A DNA stretch of 64,000 bases from Rhizobium sp. NLR16a (GTDB taxonomy: Bacteria > Pseudomonadota > Alphaproteobacteria > Rhizobiales > Rhizobiaceae). The DNA lies in the NCBI RefSeq assembly GCF_017948245.1, contig NZ_CP072865.1, positions 3,187,501 to 3,251,500 on the forward strand, given 5' to 3'. The notes beneath the pieces were generated by a model. That model was not told the origin of the DNA. It did no database searches and was given only the letters and a program-made list of their open reading frames with translations. This document shows, one piece after another, positions 46,525 to 58,051 of the stretch (the stretch's first letter is position 1; each line of letters opens with the position of its first letter). The translations under genes and the position numbers were made by a program.

Positions 46525-47154
46525 CTACTGCAGGAAGTTCCACCACTGCTTGCCGGAATTGGCGATTGCCGCATCCTTCTTGCGCTTCTTCTGCTTCTTG
46601 AGCTCGGGCTCGCCGACGTCGTCGAGCTTTGCCGGATCGTCGACGGTGCGGTAACCGGGCGGCGGATCGGAAATATAGCGGCGCTGATCGAGGTATGAGC
46701 CCTTCTGCAGGGCGCGGGCCTCGCGATAGGCCTGGGTCTGGGCTTCGGTCGTGCGCCGGCCGCCTTCGATGGCGGAGCTCGCCAGCGGCGAGCGGTAATT
46801 CGGGTTGTCCGAATTGGCGTCAGCCTCGGAAACGAGGCGGGCGCGGGTCTCCTCCGGCGATTCAAGCCATTGCGGATTGTCCTTGTTGGCCACCGTCGGC
46901 TGCGGCGCGATAAGGGTCTCGCGCTGCCCCTCAGCCGGCAGCACCAGCGTCGGACGCGGCGTATATTTGACGCCCTTGTTCTTCGGGTCGGGCCCGGTCA
47001 GCGACACGGACTGGCCGAGATCGTCGGTCAGCTGCTCCATGGCCGTCTTGTCGGTGCCGTAGGTCGGGCTGCTGGCGCAGCCGGACACCAGGGAGCATCC
47101 CACCATGACAACAGACAGGCAGGCGCCTACACGGAACCAATGCGTTGCGAACAT
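46525..47154 (-). CDS. Putative lipoprotein
   Basis: A 209-residue protein with a lipoprotein signal peptide: a hydrophobic segment (9-25) ends in a lipobox, LVSGC, with the lipidated Cys at 26. The mature part is hydrophilic, with no family I recognise, and ends in a Lys-rich stretch and the motif NSGKQWWNFLQ. The ATG at 47154 has GGAAGGG upstream, which fixes the start. It is the last gene of the HAD-ribF-ileS direction and may share their transcript. Confidence 0.8.
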   Translation of the reverse strand: MFATHWFRVGACLSVVMVGCSLVSGCASSPTYGTDKTAMEQLTDDLGQSVSLTGPDPKNKGVKYTPRPTLVLPAEGQRETLIAPQPTVANKDNPQWLESPEETRARLVSEADANSDNPNYRSPLASSAIEGGRRTTEAQTQAYREARALQKGSYLDQRRYISDPPPGYRTVDDPAKLDDVGEPELKKQKKRKKDAAIANSGKQWWNFLQ

Positions 47155-47285
47155 GAAAACCCTTCCAGCCACCGGTGCAATCGTCGCCCTACCGGACAAC
47201 CGTCCCCCTGACGCAAAAATCCGGCCATTTTCAGGCAGCTTTTACCGGATGAACGCCTCGAAGGCAATTCACCCGGCAAATATCT

Positions 47286-50192
47286 TCAGGCGCGGATGCC
47301 GAGTTCGCGCAATGCGGCGGCGTCGCGCGCCGAGACGTCGGGATACTCCGGATCGGAACCGACATCGGTGGTGATGCGCCAGGAACGCGCGCATTTGACG
47401 CCTTCGGCAAGCCTCGGCACGACGGCAACATCAGGCACCTCGGCAAGACGGAAGGCGTCGGCCGGGCCGGCATCCGTCTTGATCGTGATGCCAGAGGTGA
47501 TGCAGACTTCGCTGAAGTCCTGGCCCTCGAGCGCCTTGCAAAGCGCCGCGTCGGCGACATGCACGACCGGAGCCGCCTCGAGCGAGGAACCGATGCGCTT
47601 GTCCTTGCGCTCGATTTCGAGCGCGCCGGTCACGACGCTGCGGATTGCGCGGATCTTCCTCCACTTCTCGGCCAACGCATCGTTGCGCCATTCCTTTGCG
47701 ACCGGAGCGAACTGCTCCAGATGCACCGAGATGGCCGAGGGATTGCGCGAGAGCCATGCCTCTTCCATGGTGAAGGGCAGCATCGGCGCAAGCCAGGTCA
47801 CCACGCAATCGAAAATCATGCGGATGACATAAAGCGCCGAGCGGCGGCGAAGGCTGGAGGGCGCATCGCAATAGAGCGCATCCTTGCGAACGTCGAAGTA
47901 GAAGGCCGAGAGCTCGACATTGGCAAAGTCGATCAATGCGCGGGCGATCTTCTTGAAGTCGAAGGCATCATAGTTCTCGCGCACGAGCTGGTCGAGCTCG
48001 GAGAGACGGTGCAGCATCAGTTGCTCCAGCTCCGGCAGATCGGCAAGCGCAATGACCTCGCCCTTGTCGTGGGCGAGCGTGCCGAGCATCCAGCGGATGG
48101 TGTTGCGCAGTTTGCGATAGGCGTCGACATTGGTCTGGATGATCGTCTTGCCGACGCGGAGATCATCGGCATAGTCCGAGGTCATCACCCAGAGACGCAG
48201 GATATCGGCGCCGGCATCCTTCATCACTTCCTGCGGGGCGGTGACGTTGCCCTTCGACTTCGACATCTTCTCGCCCTTCTCGTCCATGGTGAAACCATGG
48301 GTGAGGACGGCGTTATAGGGCGCGCGGCCGCGGGTGGCGGCCGATTCCAGGAGCGAGGAATGGAACCAGCCGCGATGCTGATCAGACCCTTCGAGATAAA
48401 GGTCGGCCGGCCATTTCAGGTCGGGGCGGTCTTCCAGTGTGAAGGTGTGCGTCGAGCCGGAGTCGAACCAGACGTCGAGGATATCCATGACCTGCGTCCA
48501 CTTGGCCGGATCATGCTCGTTGCCGAGGAAGCGCTCCTTGGCGCCTTCGGCGAACCAGGCGTCTGCGCCCTCTGCGTCGAAGGCATTGAGGATGCGCTGG
48601 TTGACGGCCTCGTCCTTCAGGACTTCGCCCTGCTCATTCACGAAGACGCAGATCGGCACGCCCCACGCTCTTTGACGGGAAAGCACCCAATCCGGGCGCT
48701 GCTCGATCATCGCGCGCAGACGGTTCTGGCCAGCGGCCGGCACGAAGCGGGTGTCATCGATCGCGCTCAGCGCCCGATTGCGCAGCGTCGTCCCATCCGA
48801 CAGCGTCTTGTCCATATAGACGAACCACTGCGGCGTGTTGCGGAAGATCACCGGTTTTTTGGAGCGCCAGGAATGCGGATATTGGTGCTTCAGACGGCCG
48901 CGGGCAAAGAGCGCGTTCCGATCGATCAGCGCCTTGATGACGCGATCATTGGCATCGCCCTTCTTGCCGTTGTCGTCGATCACGCGTGCGCCTTCCAGAC
49001 CGGGGGCATCGGCCGTGTAGAAGCCGCCGTCGTCGACCGGAAACGGGATCTTGGTCTCGATGCCGCGCGCCTCGATCTCACGGGCATGCGCCATCCAGAC
49101 GTCAAAGTCTTCGCGGCCGTGGCTCGGCGCCGTGTGCACGAAACCGGTACCGGCATCGTCAGTGACATGATCGCCCTCGAGCAGCGGGACTTCGAACTCG
49201 TAACCGCCGTCGAGGCCTCTAAGCGGATGCGCGCAGGTGATGCCGGCGAGATCGGCAGCCGTGACGTCGGCGAGACGCTTGTACTGCAGCTTTGCCTTGG
49301 CAAAAGATTCTTCAGCCAGCTTGTCGGCGAAGATCAACCTTTCACCCGGGCGCGGGCCGAAATCGTTCTCGGCGGCCGTGACTTCGTAAAGGCCGTAGGC
49401 GACACGTGAGGAATAGGCGATCGCGCGGTTGCCGGGGATCGTCCAGGGCGTGGTCGTCCAGATGACGACGAAGGCATCCTTGAGGCTCTCCGAGCCCTTC
49501 GCGACCGGGAACTTCACCCAGATCGTGTCGCTTTCATAATCGTGGTATTCGACCTCGGCTTCGGCAAGCGCGGTGCGCTCGACGACCGACCACATGATCG
49601 GCTTGGAGCCGCGGTAGAGCTGGCCGCTTGCGGCGATCTTCAGCAGTTCACCGGCGATACGGCTTTCCGCATGGAAGTTCATCGTCAGATACGGGTTTTC
49701 GAAGTCGCCGACGATGCCGAGGCGCTGGAACTCGTCGCCCTGGACCTTGATCCACTTCTCGGCATAGGCGCGGCACTCGCGGCGGAACCCGATCATCGCC
49801 GCCGGCTCGCTCAGGTCGGGCTTGGCCTTGCCCTTGGCGCGATAGTTCTCCTCCTCGATCTTCCATTCGATCGGCAGGCCGTGGCAATCCCAGCCGGGCA
49901 CGTAGTTGGCGTCATAGCCGCGCATCTGGAACGAACGGTTGATGACGTCCTTGAGGATCTTGTTCAGCGCATGGCCGATATGGATGTTGCCATTGGCGTA
50001 GGGCGGGCCGTCGTGCAGGACGAATTTCTCGCGGCCGGCGGCGGAGGCGCGCAGTTTCTTGTAGAGATCCATCTGCTGCCAGCGGGCAACGAGCTCCGGC
50101 TCCTTCTGCGGCAGACCGGCGCGCATCGGGAAATCGGTTTCGGGCAAATAGAGGGTCTTCGAGTAATCGATCTTTTCGGCGGTTTCGGTCAT
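47286..50192 (-). CDS. ileS: Isoleucyl-tRNA synthetase
   Basis: A 968-residue class I tRNA synthetase. HIGH is at 71-74 ([10 protein letters not shown]) and KMSKS at 642-646; the editing domain (with [13 protein letters not shown]) lies between. The C-terminal zinc ribbon of E. coli IleRS is degenerate: CARSW and VSARDAAAL replace the Cys pairs. I chose the ATG at 50192 ([17 protein letters not shown]) because the upstream extension is Arg-rich and unlike IleRS. Confidence 0.96.
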   Translation of the reverse strand: MTETAEKIDYSKTLYLPETDFPMRAGLPQKEPELVARWQQMDLYKKLRASAAGREKFVLHDGPPYANGNIHIGHALNKILKDVINRSFQMRGYDANYVPGWDCHGLPIEWKIEEENYRAKGKAKPDLSEPAAMIGFRRECRAYAEKWIKVQGDEFQRLGIVGDFENPYLTMNFHAESRIAGELLKIAASGQLYRGSKPIMWSVVERTALAEAEVEYHDYESDTIWVKFPVAKGSESLKDAFVVIWTTTPWTIPGNRAIAYSSRVAYGLYEVTAAENDFGPRPGERLIFADKLAEESFAKAKLQYKRLADVTAADLAGITCAHPLRGLDGGYEFEVPLLEGDHVTDDAGTGFVHTAPSHGREDFDVWMAHAREIEARGIETKIPFPVDDGGFYTADAPGLEGARVIDDNGKKGDANDRVIKALIDRNALFARGRLKHQYPHSWRSKKPVIFRNTPQWFVYMDKTLSDGTTLRNRALSAIDDTRFVPAAGQNRLRAMIEQRPDWVLSRQRAWGVPICVFVNEQGEVLKDEAVNQRILNAFDAEGADAWFAEGAKERFLGNEHDPAKWTQVMDILDVWFDSGSTHTFTLEDRPDLKWPADLYLEGSDQHRGWFHSSLLESAATRGRAPYNAVLTHGFTMDEKGEKMSKSKGNVTAPQEVMKDAGADILRLWVMTSDYADDLRVGKTIIQTNVDAYRKLRNTIRWMLGTLAHDKGEVIALADLPELEQLMLHRLSELDQLVRENYDAFDFKKIARALIDFANVELSAFYFDVRKDALYCDAPSSLRRRSALYVIRMIFDCVVTWLAPMLPFTMEEAWLSRNPSAISVHLEQFAPVAKEWRNDALAEKWRKIRAIRSVVTGALEIERKDKRIGSSLEAAPVVHVADAALCKALEGQDFSEVCITSGITIKTDAGPADAFRLAEVPDVAVVPRLAEGVKCARSWRITTDVGSDPEYPDVSARDAAALRELGIRA

Positions 50193-50475
50193 GTTCGACA
50201 ATCGTTTTTGGCGGCCCAGGGAGGGGCGCAACGGACGTGAAAATAGGTGGCGGCGGAAGCGCCTGCTCGCAAGCGCCAAAAACCCGGACCTCCCGGCCGC
50301 TTAGCGCGCGCGGAAGGCCGGGCCGATAATTCGTATCGTGGTCGCCAGCCGAAATTTCGTCATAGCGCCGGTTCATAGGCGTTTTTGCCGGGAAAAGGAA
50401 GAGAAGAAATCGCAGGCCTGGCAACCCAGGTCAGGGCCGATTCCACCATGCGGAATATCCCGAGCCGTGACGAAC

Positions 50476-51459
50476 TCAGGCGAAACACAGTTTCCGATCA
50501 AGTTCGCCGAGCGGCACGACGCCCGCCAGCAGCGCCCTCGCCTCCTCCTCGTCGCGTTTGATCTGGGCGACGAGCGCATCGAGGCCGTCGAATTTCAGCT
50601 CGGGCCTGATATAGCCGAAGAAGGAGACGGCGCAGCGCTGGCCGTAGAGATCGCCGCTGAAATCGAAGAGATAGGTTTCGAGCAGCGGCGCGCCGTTTTC
50701 CGTGACGGTCGGCCGGCGGCCATAGCTGGCGACGGCATCGTGGAGCATTCCGTCCTGGCGGCGGAAGCGGACGGCGTAGATGCCGGCGGCGAGTTCGGCC
50801 TCGGGCGGCAGGCGCATGTTGGCGGTGGGAAAACCGAGCTGGCGGCCGAGCTTTTCGCCGTCGATCACCTCGGCTTCGACAGTGTAGCGGTAGCCCAGCA
50901 TGCCGGCCGCTTCGCTGACATTGCCGTCCTTCAGGAGCGCCCGGATGTGGCTCGAAGAGACGACGTCGGCGTTCTCGTCGCGGAAGGCATCGATCAGAGT
51001 GACGCCGAAACCATAGGTCTGGCCGGCATTCATCAGAAAGGCAGGACCACCTTCGCGACCGCGACCGAAATGGAAATCGAAGCCGGTGACGACCTCGGAG
51101 GCGCCGAGCCAATCCTTCAGGATCGAATGGATGAAATCGTCGGCCGAGCGCTGCGAAAATTCATAGTCGAAGGGATATTCGATGACCGCATTGAAACCAA
51201 GGGTTTCCAGGATGCGGGCCTTGAGCGGCGCGGGCGTCAGACGGAAGACCGGTGTCTGCGGCCGGAACACCGTGCGCGGATGCGGCTCGAAGGTCAGCAC
51301 CAGGGCAGGAATGCCGCGCGCCTTGGCGATTTCGAGCGCACGGTTCAGCACCGACTGATGGCCGCGATGCACGCCGTCGAAATTGCCGATGGCGATCACC
51401 CCGCCCTTGAGATGGGCGGGCAAGGGTTCGCGGGTTTCATTGCGGTGGAAGACGGTCAT
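50476..51459 (-). CDS. ribF: Bifunctional riboflavin kinase/FAD synthetase
   Basis: A 327-residue enzyme that makes FMN and FAD. The N-terminal FAD synthetase domain (1-185) has IAIGNFDGVHRGHQ with the HxGH motif, and the C-terminal riboflavin kinase domain (190-327) has GRQLGFPTANM and GIYAVRF. The start at 51459 (MTVFHRNETREPLP) is 14 bp after the HAD stop. A Met seven residues upstream is an alternative. Confidence 0.95.
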   Translation of the reverse strand: MTVFHRNETREPLPAHLKGGVIAIGNFDGVHRGHQSVLNRALEIAKARGIPALVLTFEPHPRTVFRPQTPVFRLTPAPLKARILETLGFNAVIEYPFDYEFSQRSADDFIHSILKDWLGASEVVTGFDFHFGRGREGGPAFLMNAGQTYGFGVTLIDAFRDENADVVSSSHIRALLKDGNVSEAAGMLGYRYTVEAEVIDGEKLGRQLGFPTANMRLPPEAELAAGIYAVRFRRQDGMLHDAVASYGRRPTVTENGAPLLETYLFDFSGDLYGQRCAVSFFGYIRPELKFDGLDALVAQIKRDEEEARALLAGVVPLGELDRKLCFA

Positions 51460-51473
51460 CGGCTGGCTTCTCT

Positions 51474-52322
51474 TCATGCAAGACGCGGCATCCACCACTT
51501 CGGCGCCGCCTTCTCCCGATCGAGATAGGCGTTGAGGATCGCTTCGTCGGTCTCGCCGTTCAAGGTGTATTCCTTCGCGTGAATACCGCCGCTGATGTAG
51601 AGAAGATCGAGACCGAAATTCAAGGCGCCGCGCACATCCGTCGGCATGCCGTCTCCGATCGCCAGCACGCGGTCAATGGAAAAATCGCCGCGAAGCTCGC
51701 GGGCGGCCGCAAGCGTCGCTTCGTAGATCGGCTGGTGCGGCTTGCCGGCAATGCGGGTTTTGCCGCCTAATTGCTCGTAATAGGCGGCCATGGCGCCGGC
51801 GCAGGGGATGATGCGATGGCCACGTTCGACGACGAGGTCGGGATTGGCGCAGATCATCGGCACGTCGCGTGCCTGAAAATCCAGAAGCATATCGGTGTAA
51901 TCCTCGGGCTTCTCCGTCTCGTCGTCGAAAAAGCCGGTGCAGACGAGCGATTGCGCTTCGCCCGCCGGCCGACGTTCGACGCCAATGCCTTCGAGAAGCG
52001 CCTTGTCGCGCTCGGGGCCGAGCAGAAAGACCGTCTTCGGCCCTTCTGAAATCAGCCCGCGAGTGACGTCGCCCGAGGTGACGATCCGGTCATAGGCGCT
52101 GTCGGGGACTCCGATATGGCGCAACTGCTCAACCACCTGCCAGGAAAGGCGCGGCGAATTGGTGATGAGGACGACGGCGACGCCGCTCTCACGCGCGGCT
52201 TGAAGGGCGGCGGCGGCCTTCGGAAACGGATCGACGCCGTTGTGAACCACCCCCCAGACGTCGCAGAGCACCACGTCGTAATGCGCCGATATCTGCGAGA
52301 AGTTTTCTATCCGCCTGGCCAT
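51474..52322 (-). CDS. HAD-superfamily subfamily IIA hydrolase (TIGR01459-like)
   Basis: A 282-residue HAD-IIA hydrolase of the NagD-like type: VVLCDVWGVVHNGVDPFPKA (motif I), VVLITNSPR (motif II), a Lys in AGKPHQPIYEATL and VLAIGDGMPTDVRGALNFGLDLLYISGGIH. In rhizobia this subgroup regularly precedes ribF, which hints at a flavin- or nucleotide-phosphate substrate, unproven. MSPVTEANREIG upstream (start 52358) is an alternative start. Confidence 0.88.
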   Translation of the reverse strand: MARRIENFSQISAHYDVVLCDVWGVVHNGVDPFPKAAAALQAARESGVAVVLITNSPRLSWQVVEQLRHIGVPDSAYDRIVTSGDVTRGLISEGPKTVFLLGPERDKALLEGIGVERRPAGEAQSLVCTGFFDDETEKPEDYTDMLLDFQARDVPMICANPDLVVERGHRIIPCAGAMAAYYEQLGGKTRIAGKPHQPIYEATLAAARELRGDFSIDRVLAIGDGMPTDVRGALNFGLDLLYISGGIHAKEYTLNGETDEAILNAYLDREKAAPKWWMPRLA

Positions 52323-52550
52323 GCCGATTTCCCGATTTGCTTCAGTCACCGGTGACATTGCAAAGGCGCAAGGCGATGGCAAGGCATTTTCTTCACCTTG
52401 GCAGACAAGAGCGCCGGCAATCCCGGCCAGAGCGAATGGCAAGGTCGGGCGACGTTGCCGAACGCAACGGTTAGAGAACATTTCAACGACAATCTCCGAT
52501 AATTCACCGCCTCTTCACAATTCCGGCACAAAAATTCGTGATTGCTCTCA

Positions 52551-52579
52551 TTGACTCCTCTCGGAGCCATCCCTAAATG
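52551..52579 (+). promoter_or_regulatory. groESL promoter
   Basis: TTGACT (52551-52556) and TAAATG (52574-52579) are separated by exactly 17 bases and lie immediately upstream of the CIRCE element, so the transcript should begin near 52586. It reads as a sigma-70-type promoter; an overlapping heat-shock sigma (RpoH) promoter is possible. Confidence 0.65.
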
Positions 52580-52587
52580 CTCGAGCG

Positions 52588-52614
52588 CTAGCACTCACCT
52601 TAGAGGAGTGCTAA
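52588..52614 (+). promoter_or_regulatory. CIRCE element (HrcA operator)
   Basis: CTAGCACTC-N9-GAGTGCTAA matches the consensus TTAGCACTC-N9-GAGTGCTAA in 17 of 18 arm positions. It sits between the promoter and groES, so HrcA should repress groESL here and release it on heat shock. Confidence 0.93.
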
Positions 52615-52672
52615 CACTTATCCATGTGGACCGCTCCGGTCCGCGAATGTCATTCGATCGAGGGATTAGACA

Positions 52673-52969
52673 ATGGCAAGCACCAATTTCCGTCCGCTTC
52701 ACGACCGCGTCGTCGTTCGTCGCGTCGAGTCCGAAGAGAAGACCAAGGGCGGCATCATCATTCCCGACACCGCCAAGGAAAAGCCGCAGGAAGGCGAAAT
52801 CGTCGCCGTCGGCTCCGGCGCACGTGACGAGTCCGGCAAGGTCGTGGCTCTCGACGTCAAGGCTGGCGACCGCGTTCTGTTCGGCAAGTGGTCCGGCACT
52901 GAAGTCAAGATCAACGGCGAAGACCTTCTGATCATGAAGGAAGCCGACATCATGGGCATCATCGGCTGA
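52673..52969 (+). CDS. groES: Co-chaperonin GroES
   Basis: A 98-residue 10-kDa chaperonin lid: [42 protein letters not shown] with the mobile loop (17-34), and [30 protein letters not shown] at the C-terminus. It is translated from an ATG preceded by GAGGGA. It is the first gene of the CIRCE-controlled operon. Confidence 0.97.
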   Translation: MASTNFRPLHDRVVVRRVESEEKTKGGIIIPDTAKEKPQEGEIVAVGSGARDESGKVVALDVKAGDRVLFGKWSGTEVKINGEDLLIMKEADIMGIIG

Positions 52970-52999
52970 TCGGCCGATCCGCTTTCCCGAAATGGCTGA

Positions 53000-54784
<1,785 letters not shown>

Positions 54785-54827
54785 CGAAAGCCGTCACTGA
54801 AATCCATTCCGGCACATCCGGAACAGG

Positions 54828-54859
54828 AAGGGCGGCCCTCGGGTCGCCCTTTTCTTTTC
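54828..54859 (+). terminator. groESL terminator
   Basis: The stem AAGGGCG / CGCCCTT with a 10-base loop is followed by TTCTTTT, ~150 bp after groEL and beyond the duplicated segment. Confidence 0.78.
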
Positions 54860-55399
54860 GCCAAAAATGATTCGATCCGTTGCGCGCTATTTTATGCTGC
54901 GCAGTGCGTCCGCGCTCGCGAAGCTTTCGTCAGGCTTATGTCGCCGCTCATTTCCTATGCGCGGGAGATTGCTTACGGGGGGCAGGCTTTCTCCCGCAAG
55001 CGCAGCGAAACGGGTCGAAAAGCGCTGAAACTGATCACTTCTGGCCGAAGACGCGGGGATGCCGACATTTCCCGCAACTGATGCCGATCCGAACAGCCCT
55101 TAAAAAGCCGTTGCCGTTTGTGCAAAAGCTCCTATAAATCCGCGCTGCAATTGATGCGCGCCCGGCGATGATTTTCGCCATCAGACGAGCGCGAGAAGGC
55201 GATGCCATAGTTGCGTACTCGAGAGGCTCCGGTCCGGAGACTCGAACGGCCGCAGCGATCGCCGGTGTAGGCGCGGGCATTATGCCCCTGTCCCATGATC
55301 CTGTTTCTTTGTGTTTGCCGAGCGTGCGGCGTCGGAGCCGCATCCGAACTGGGGAACGCCTTGTTTAAGATCGCCAAAGCCAATGCAGCCGTGCCCTTG
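54860..55399. other. Gene-free stretch upstream of the PAS-like gene
   Basis: About 540 bp with no convincing reading frame. The only recognisable signal is the promoter-like pair at 55111-55138. The stretch 55139-55399 would be a leader of ~260 bases if that promoter is used. No tRNA or known RNA was recognised. Confidence 0.5.
55111..55138 (+). promoter_or_regulatory. Candidate promoter upstream of the PAS-like gene
   Basis: TTGCCG and TATAAA are 16 bases apart, in the sense orientation of the gene at 55400. It would leave a leader of roughly 255 bases. Confidence 0.35.
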
Positions 55400-55807
55400 A
55401 TGACCGGCTCCCTGAACGACAATCATCAAAATCACCAGATGCTTGCTCAGCTGTCAGTTTCCGAAAGCTGGACCGGAGATTTTTCGACCGGCCTGATCCG
55501 TCTCGGCAAATGGAGCGCGATGCTGCACGGCATCTCCGCCGATGAATGCGGCCTGCTGAACCTGATCCGCTGCTACGATACCAAGGATCGCAGCCACGTG
55601 CTGGAGCTGTTCGAGCAGGCGGCGACGCACTGCTCCTCTTTCTGTTTTTCGACGACGATCATCACGCGGAACGGTTTCCGTCAGCCGCTGTTCTGCATGG
55701 GGGAGTCGAGCGGGCTCGAGGAGAAATACAGCGGCCGCATGGCCGGCGTCTTCATCTTTCCGCGCTTCAAGCTGCAAGACGCAACCCAGATCACAAGCTG
55801 GCAGTGA
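55400..55807 (+). CDS. Small PAS-like protein
   Basis: A soluble protein of ~135 residues from the ATG at 55400 (MTGSLNDNHQNHQML). The core WTGDFSTGLIRLGKWSAMLHGISADECGLLNLIRCYDTKDRSHVLELFEQAATHCSSFCFSTTII resembles the PAS fold of small rhizobial PAS-domain proteins, with no output domain. The start is uncertain: no start has a good ribosome binding site, and MLAQLSVSES (55439) is an alternative. It could be a sensor that acts through a partner; no partner is evident. Confidence 0.62.
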   Translation: MTGSLNDNHQNHQMLAQLSVSESWTGDFSTGLIRLGKWSAMLHGISADECGLLNLIRCYDTKDRSHVLELFEQAATHCSSFCFSTTIITRNGFRQPLFCMGESSGLEEKYSGRMAGVFIFPRFKLQDATQITSWQ

Positions 55808-55998
55808 AGACCGGCGACGCGAGATAAAGGCCGCCTCCGGGCTCAGCCACTAACGTAAAACGTGGAATCGCTAAATTTGCGGTTCCCTAAGCCTATCGCG
55901 TGAACCTAACTTCACGTGGCAGGCTTTCGGGCATTGGCTTCTGATTTGGTATTCGGCGCATAGCGGGCCGCGAGAAAGCTCGTCTCGACCAGTATCGG

Positions 55999-56908
55999 TC
56001 ACCGCGATGCGGCCGGCATGACATCAGCACCATCCCTGACATAGGTCGCGTAGCGATGGTCGCGGATCAGGCTTATCTTTTGCCCGCGCCATTCGAGCAG
56101 CATGAAATAGGAAGGACCGCCCGACGGTTCGGCCGATACCAGCAATATTTCCCGGCCTTCCAGCCAGGCCGGTTCGAGCTTGACCGGCGGATATTGGGCA
56201 TAGTAGGTGAAGAACCGACCGACGTCGGCGGCACCCGAGATTTCCGGCCGTCGCGCCTGGCGAAGCCGAACGTCATCGGCCAGCAAGCGACGCAGCGCGT
56301 CCCAATCTTGGGCGTTGAAGAGCGCTGCAAAGTTCTGGGCCTCGGGACTTGGCGACGGCGCGACCTCAGACCGCACGTCGGAGATCGCGCGCAATCGCGT
56401 CCTACCGCGCGACAGATGGGCCTTGACGGCATCGACACTCAGTTCCAGCAGCGCTGCGATATCCGCAAGCGACTCTCCCAGCACATCCTTGAGGATCACC
56501 GCGCTGCGTTGCGGCACCGGCAATTCTGCAAAATGACCCAGGGCGATACTCACCGTGTCCCGCCGGATCAGCGCGTCCTCCGGGCCGACGGCGCTGATAT
56601 CGGCCAGATCAAAGGCCATCTCAAGCGGCTCCGACCGGCGCGTACTGCGCTGGCGCAGGGCATCTATGGCTCGATTGTGGACGATGCGAAACAGCCACGG
56701 TCGCAGCCGCGTGCCCGGTGGGATCGAGCCGGCCGTCGCAAATACCCTGACAAACGCGTCCTGAATCACGTCCTCGCCGTCGATCACCGAACCCACCAGA
56801 CGAGCAGCATAACGATGCAGTTGGGGGGCGAAGCGCGTCCGCTTCCCTGGCCAGGTCTTCGAGCAGAGTTTTCCTCTCTTCGGCCCCGAGAGCTGGGTCT
56901 TTCGTCAT
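55999..56908 (-). pseudogene. ECF sigma factor with C-terminal SnoaL-like domain, frameshifted
   Basis: The N-terminus (MTKDPALGAEERKTLL..., from 56908) and the rest (..HRYAARLVGSVIDGEDVIQDAFVRVF...) are in different frames. The break falls in a run of six G (56823-56828). Removing one G joins both parts into a 302-residue protein that reads RPQLHRYAARLVGSVIDGEDVIQD, a normal sigma region 2. Region 4 (VPQRSAVILKDVLGESLADIAALLELSVDAVKAHLSRGRTRLR) and a C-terminal SnoaL/NTF2-like domain follow. It overlaps the SDR stop by 4 bp (ATGA). It may be a real mutation, phase-variable tract or sequencing error. Confidence 0.85.
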
Positions 56909-57648
56909 TCGATGACCGTCACACCCGTATCACCACGCACGGCATAGACCATGGCCTCGGCGAGGCCGGAATCGCCGATCAGTTCGGCGACCGTATCACC
57001 GAAAGCCCGCGGCGTCATGTCCGGCCAGATGGCGGCCTGCTCGGCAAATGTCCGACCCGCCTTCGCAGCATAGGCCCCAATTCCGGTATCGCCCACACCA
57101 GTTCCAACGAACATCTGCCGGGGAACGATGACCCGGAACCGCAAGCCCAGGCCGAGTTCGGCCGACAAGTCTTCGGCATATTTTGCAATGAACCACTGCG
57201 CGCGCTTGGCGCCGGCATAACCTCCCGATAGCGGCGACCCCTGCACGGCGGCTCCGCTGGAGACCAGGACGACGAGCCCGCCCGGCGCCATTGGCAAAGT
57301 CAGGGCAGCCTGTACCCAATGCAGCGCGGCCTTGACGTCCACATTCCAGTTGGTCGTGAATGCCTCCCAGCCAATGCGGTCGATCCGTTCCATGGACGGT
57401 TTCGCACCGGCATTCATGATGACAACATCAGGTCGCGTCTGCTCCATGATCCGCCACGCCGCGTCGGCATCGGTCGCATCGGCGGATATGGCGGTGACGG
57501 CCGGTTGCTTAGCCGGCCGCTGCTCAGCCGTCGCGTCTCGGGCGACCACGGTGACTTCGGCCGCGCGAGCAACGAATGCCTCGGCGAGCCCACTCCCCAA
57601 GCCGCGGCTCCCGCCGACGACCACGATTCGCTTTCCTTCCAGATCCAT
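56905..57648 (-). CDS. Short-chain dehydrogenase, co-encoded with the ECF sigma factor
   Basis: A 247-residue SDR. The Rossmann motif GGSRGLGSG (12-20), NAG, the catalytic Ser in LVSSGAAVQ and a YAGAK motif (YxxxK) are visible. The substrate is unknown. It precedes the ECF sigma gene and overlaps its start by 4 bp, so the two are translationally coupled. Confidence 0.88.
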   Translation of the reverse strand: MDLEGKRIVVVGGSRGLGSGLAEAFVARAAEVTVVARDATAEQRPAKQPAVTAISADATDADAAWRIMEQTRPDVVIMNAGAKPSMERIDRIGWEAFTTNWNVDVKAALHWVQAALTLPMAPGGLVVLVSSGAAVQGSPLSGGYAGAKRAQWFIAKYAEDLSAELGLGLRFRVIVPRQMFVGTGVGDTGIGAYAAKAGRTFAEQAAIWPDMTPRAFGDTVAELIGDSGLAEAMVYAVRGDTGVTVIE

Positions 57649-58051
57649 TTCTCAGTCCTTAGTCGGGTTGGTTTCGACCGCTCGACGACGGTCGCAACAA
57701 CGACGCTTCAAGGAGGTGAAAAGAGTCATCGCCATCTGCGATTTGTGGAAGCCGGCGTCAAAAAAGCCTGACTCCGACCGAATGCCGCCGGGATTGCGGT
57801 CGTCAGCCCAAGCGGATCGCGTCCTTGATACGGGGTTTGCCGGTTTCCAGTCGGACTACCGCGCCGAACCTCCACATCTGCGGCGATCGCGAAGTTCGGG
57901 CGATGCGGGTTCTTGCAAAAGCTGACGTTCACTCCCCGGGAGAGAGAGGCAATCGAAGCCGCGTTGAGTGTCCGAAATCTCCAGCTTGAGTAATACCCCC
58001 TTAGTGGCTGGGCCTCAGGGCGGCCTTTTGCATTTTCCGGCGGATCGTCCG
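57649..58051. other. Gene-free stretch between the SDR and GST genes
   Basis: A 403-bp gap between two minus-strand genes. It should contain the SDR-ECF promoter. I found no convincing gene; an AAGGAGGTG at 57711-57719 on the plus strand starts only a short, low-quality frame. A GC-rich weak hairpin near the GST end (58014-58028) may be a poor terminator. Confidence 0.45.

Noticed and set aside
50193..50475. T-box or other leader upstream of ileS
   Set aside because: The gap has no recognisable specifier stem or AGGGUGGNACCGCG-like motif, and T-boxes are very rare in proteobacteria.
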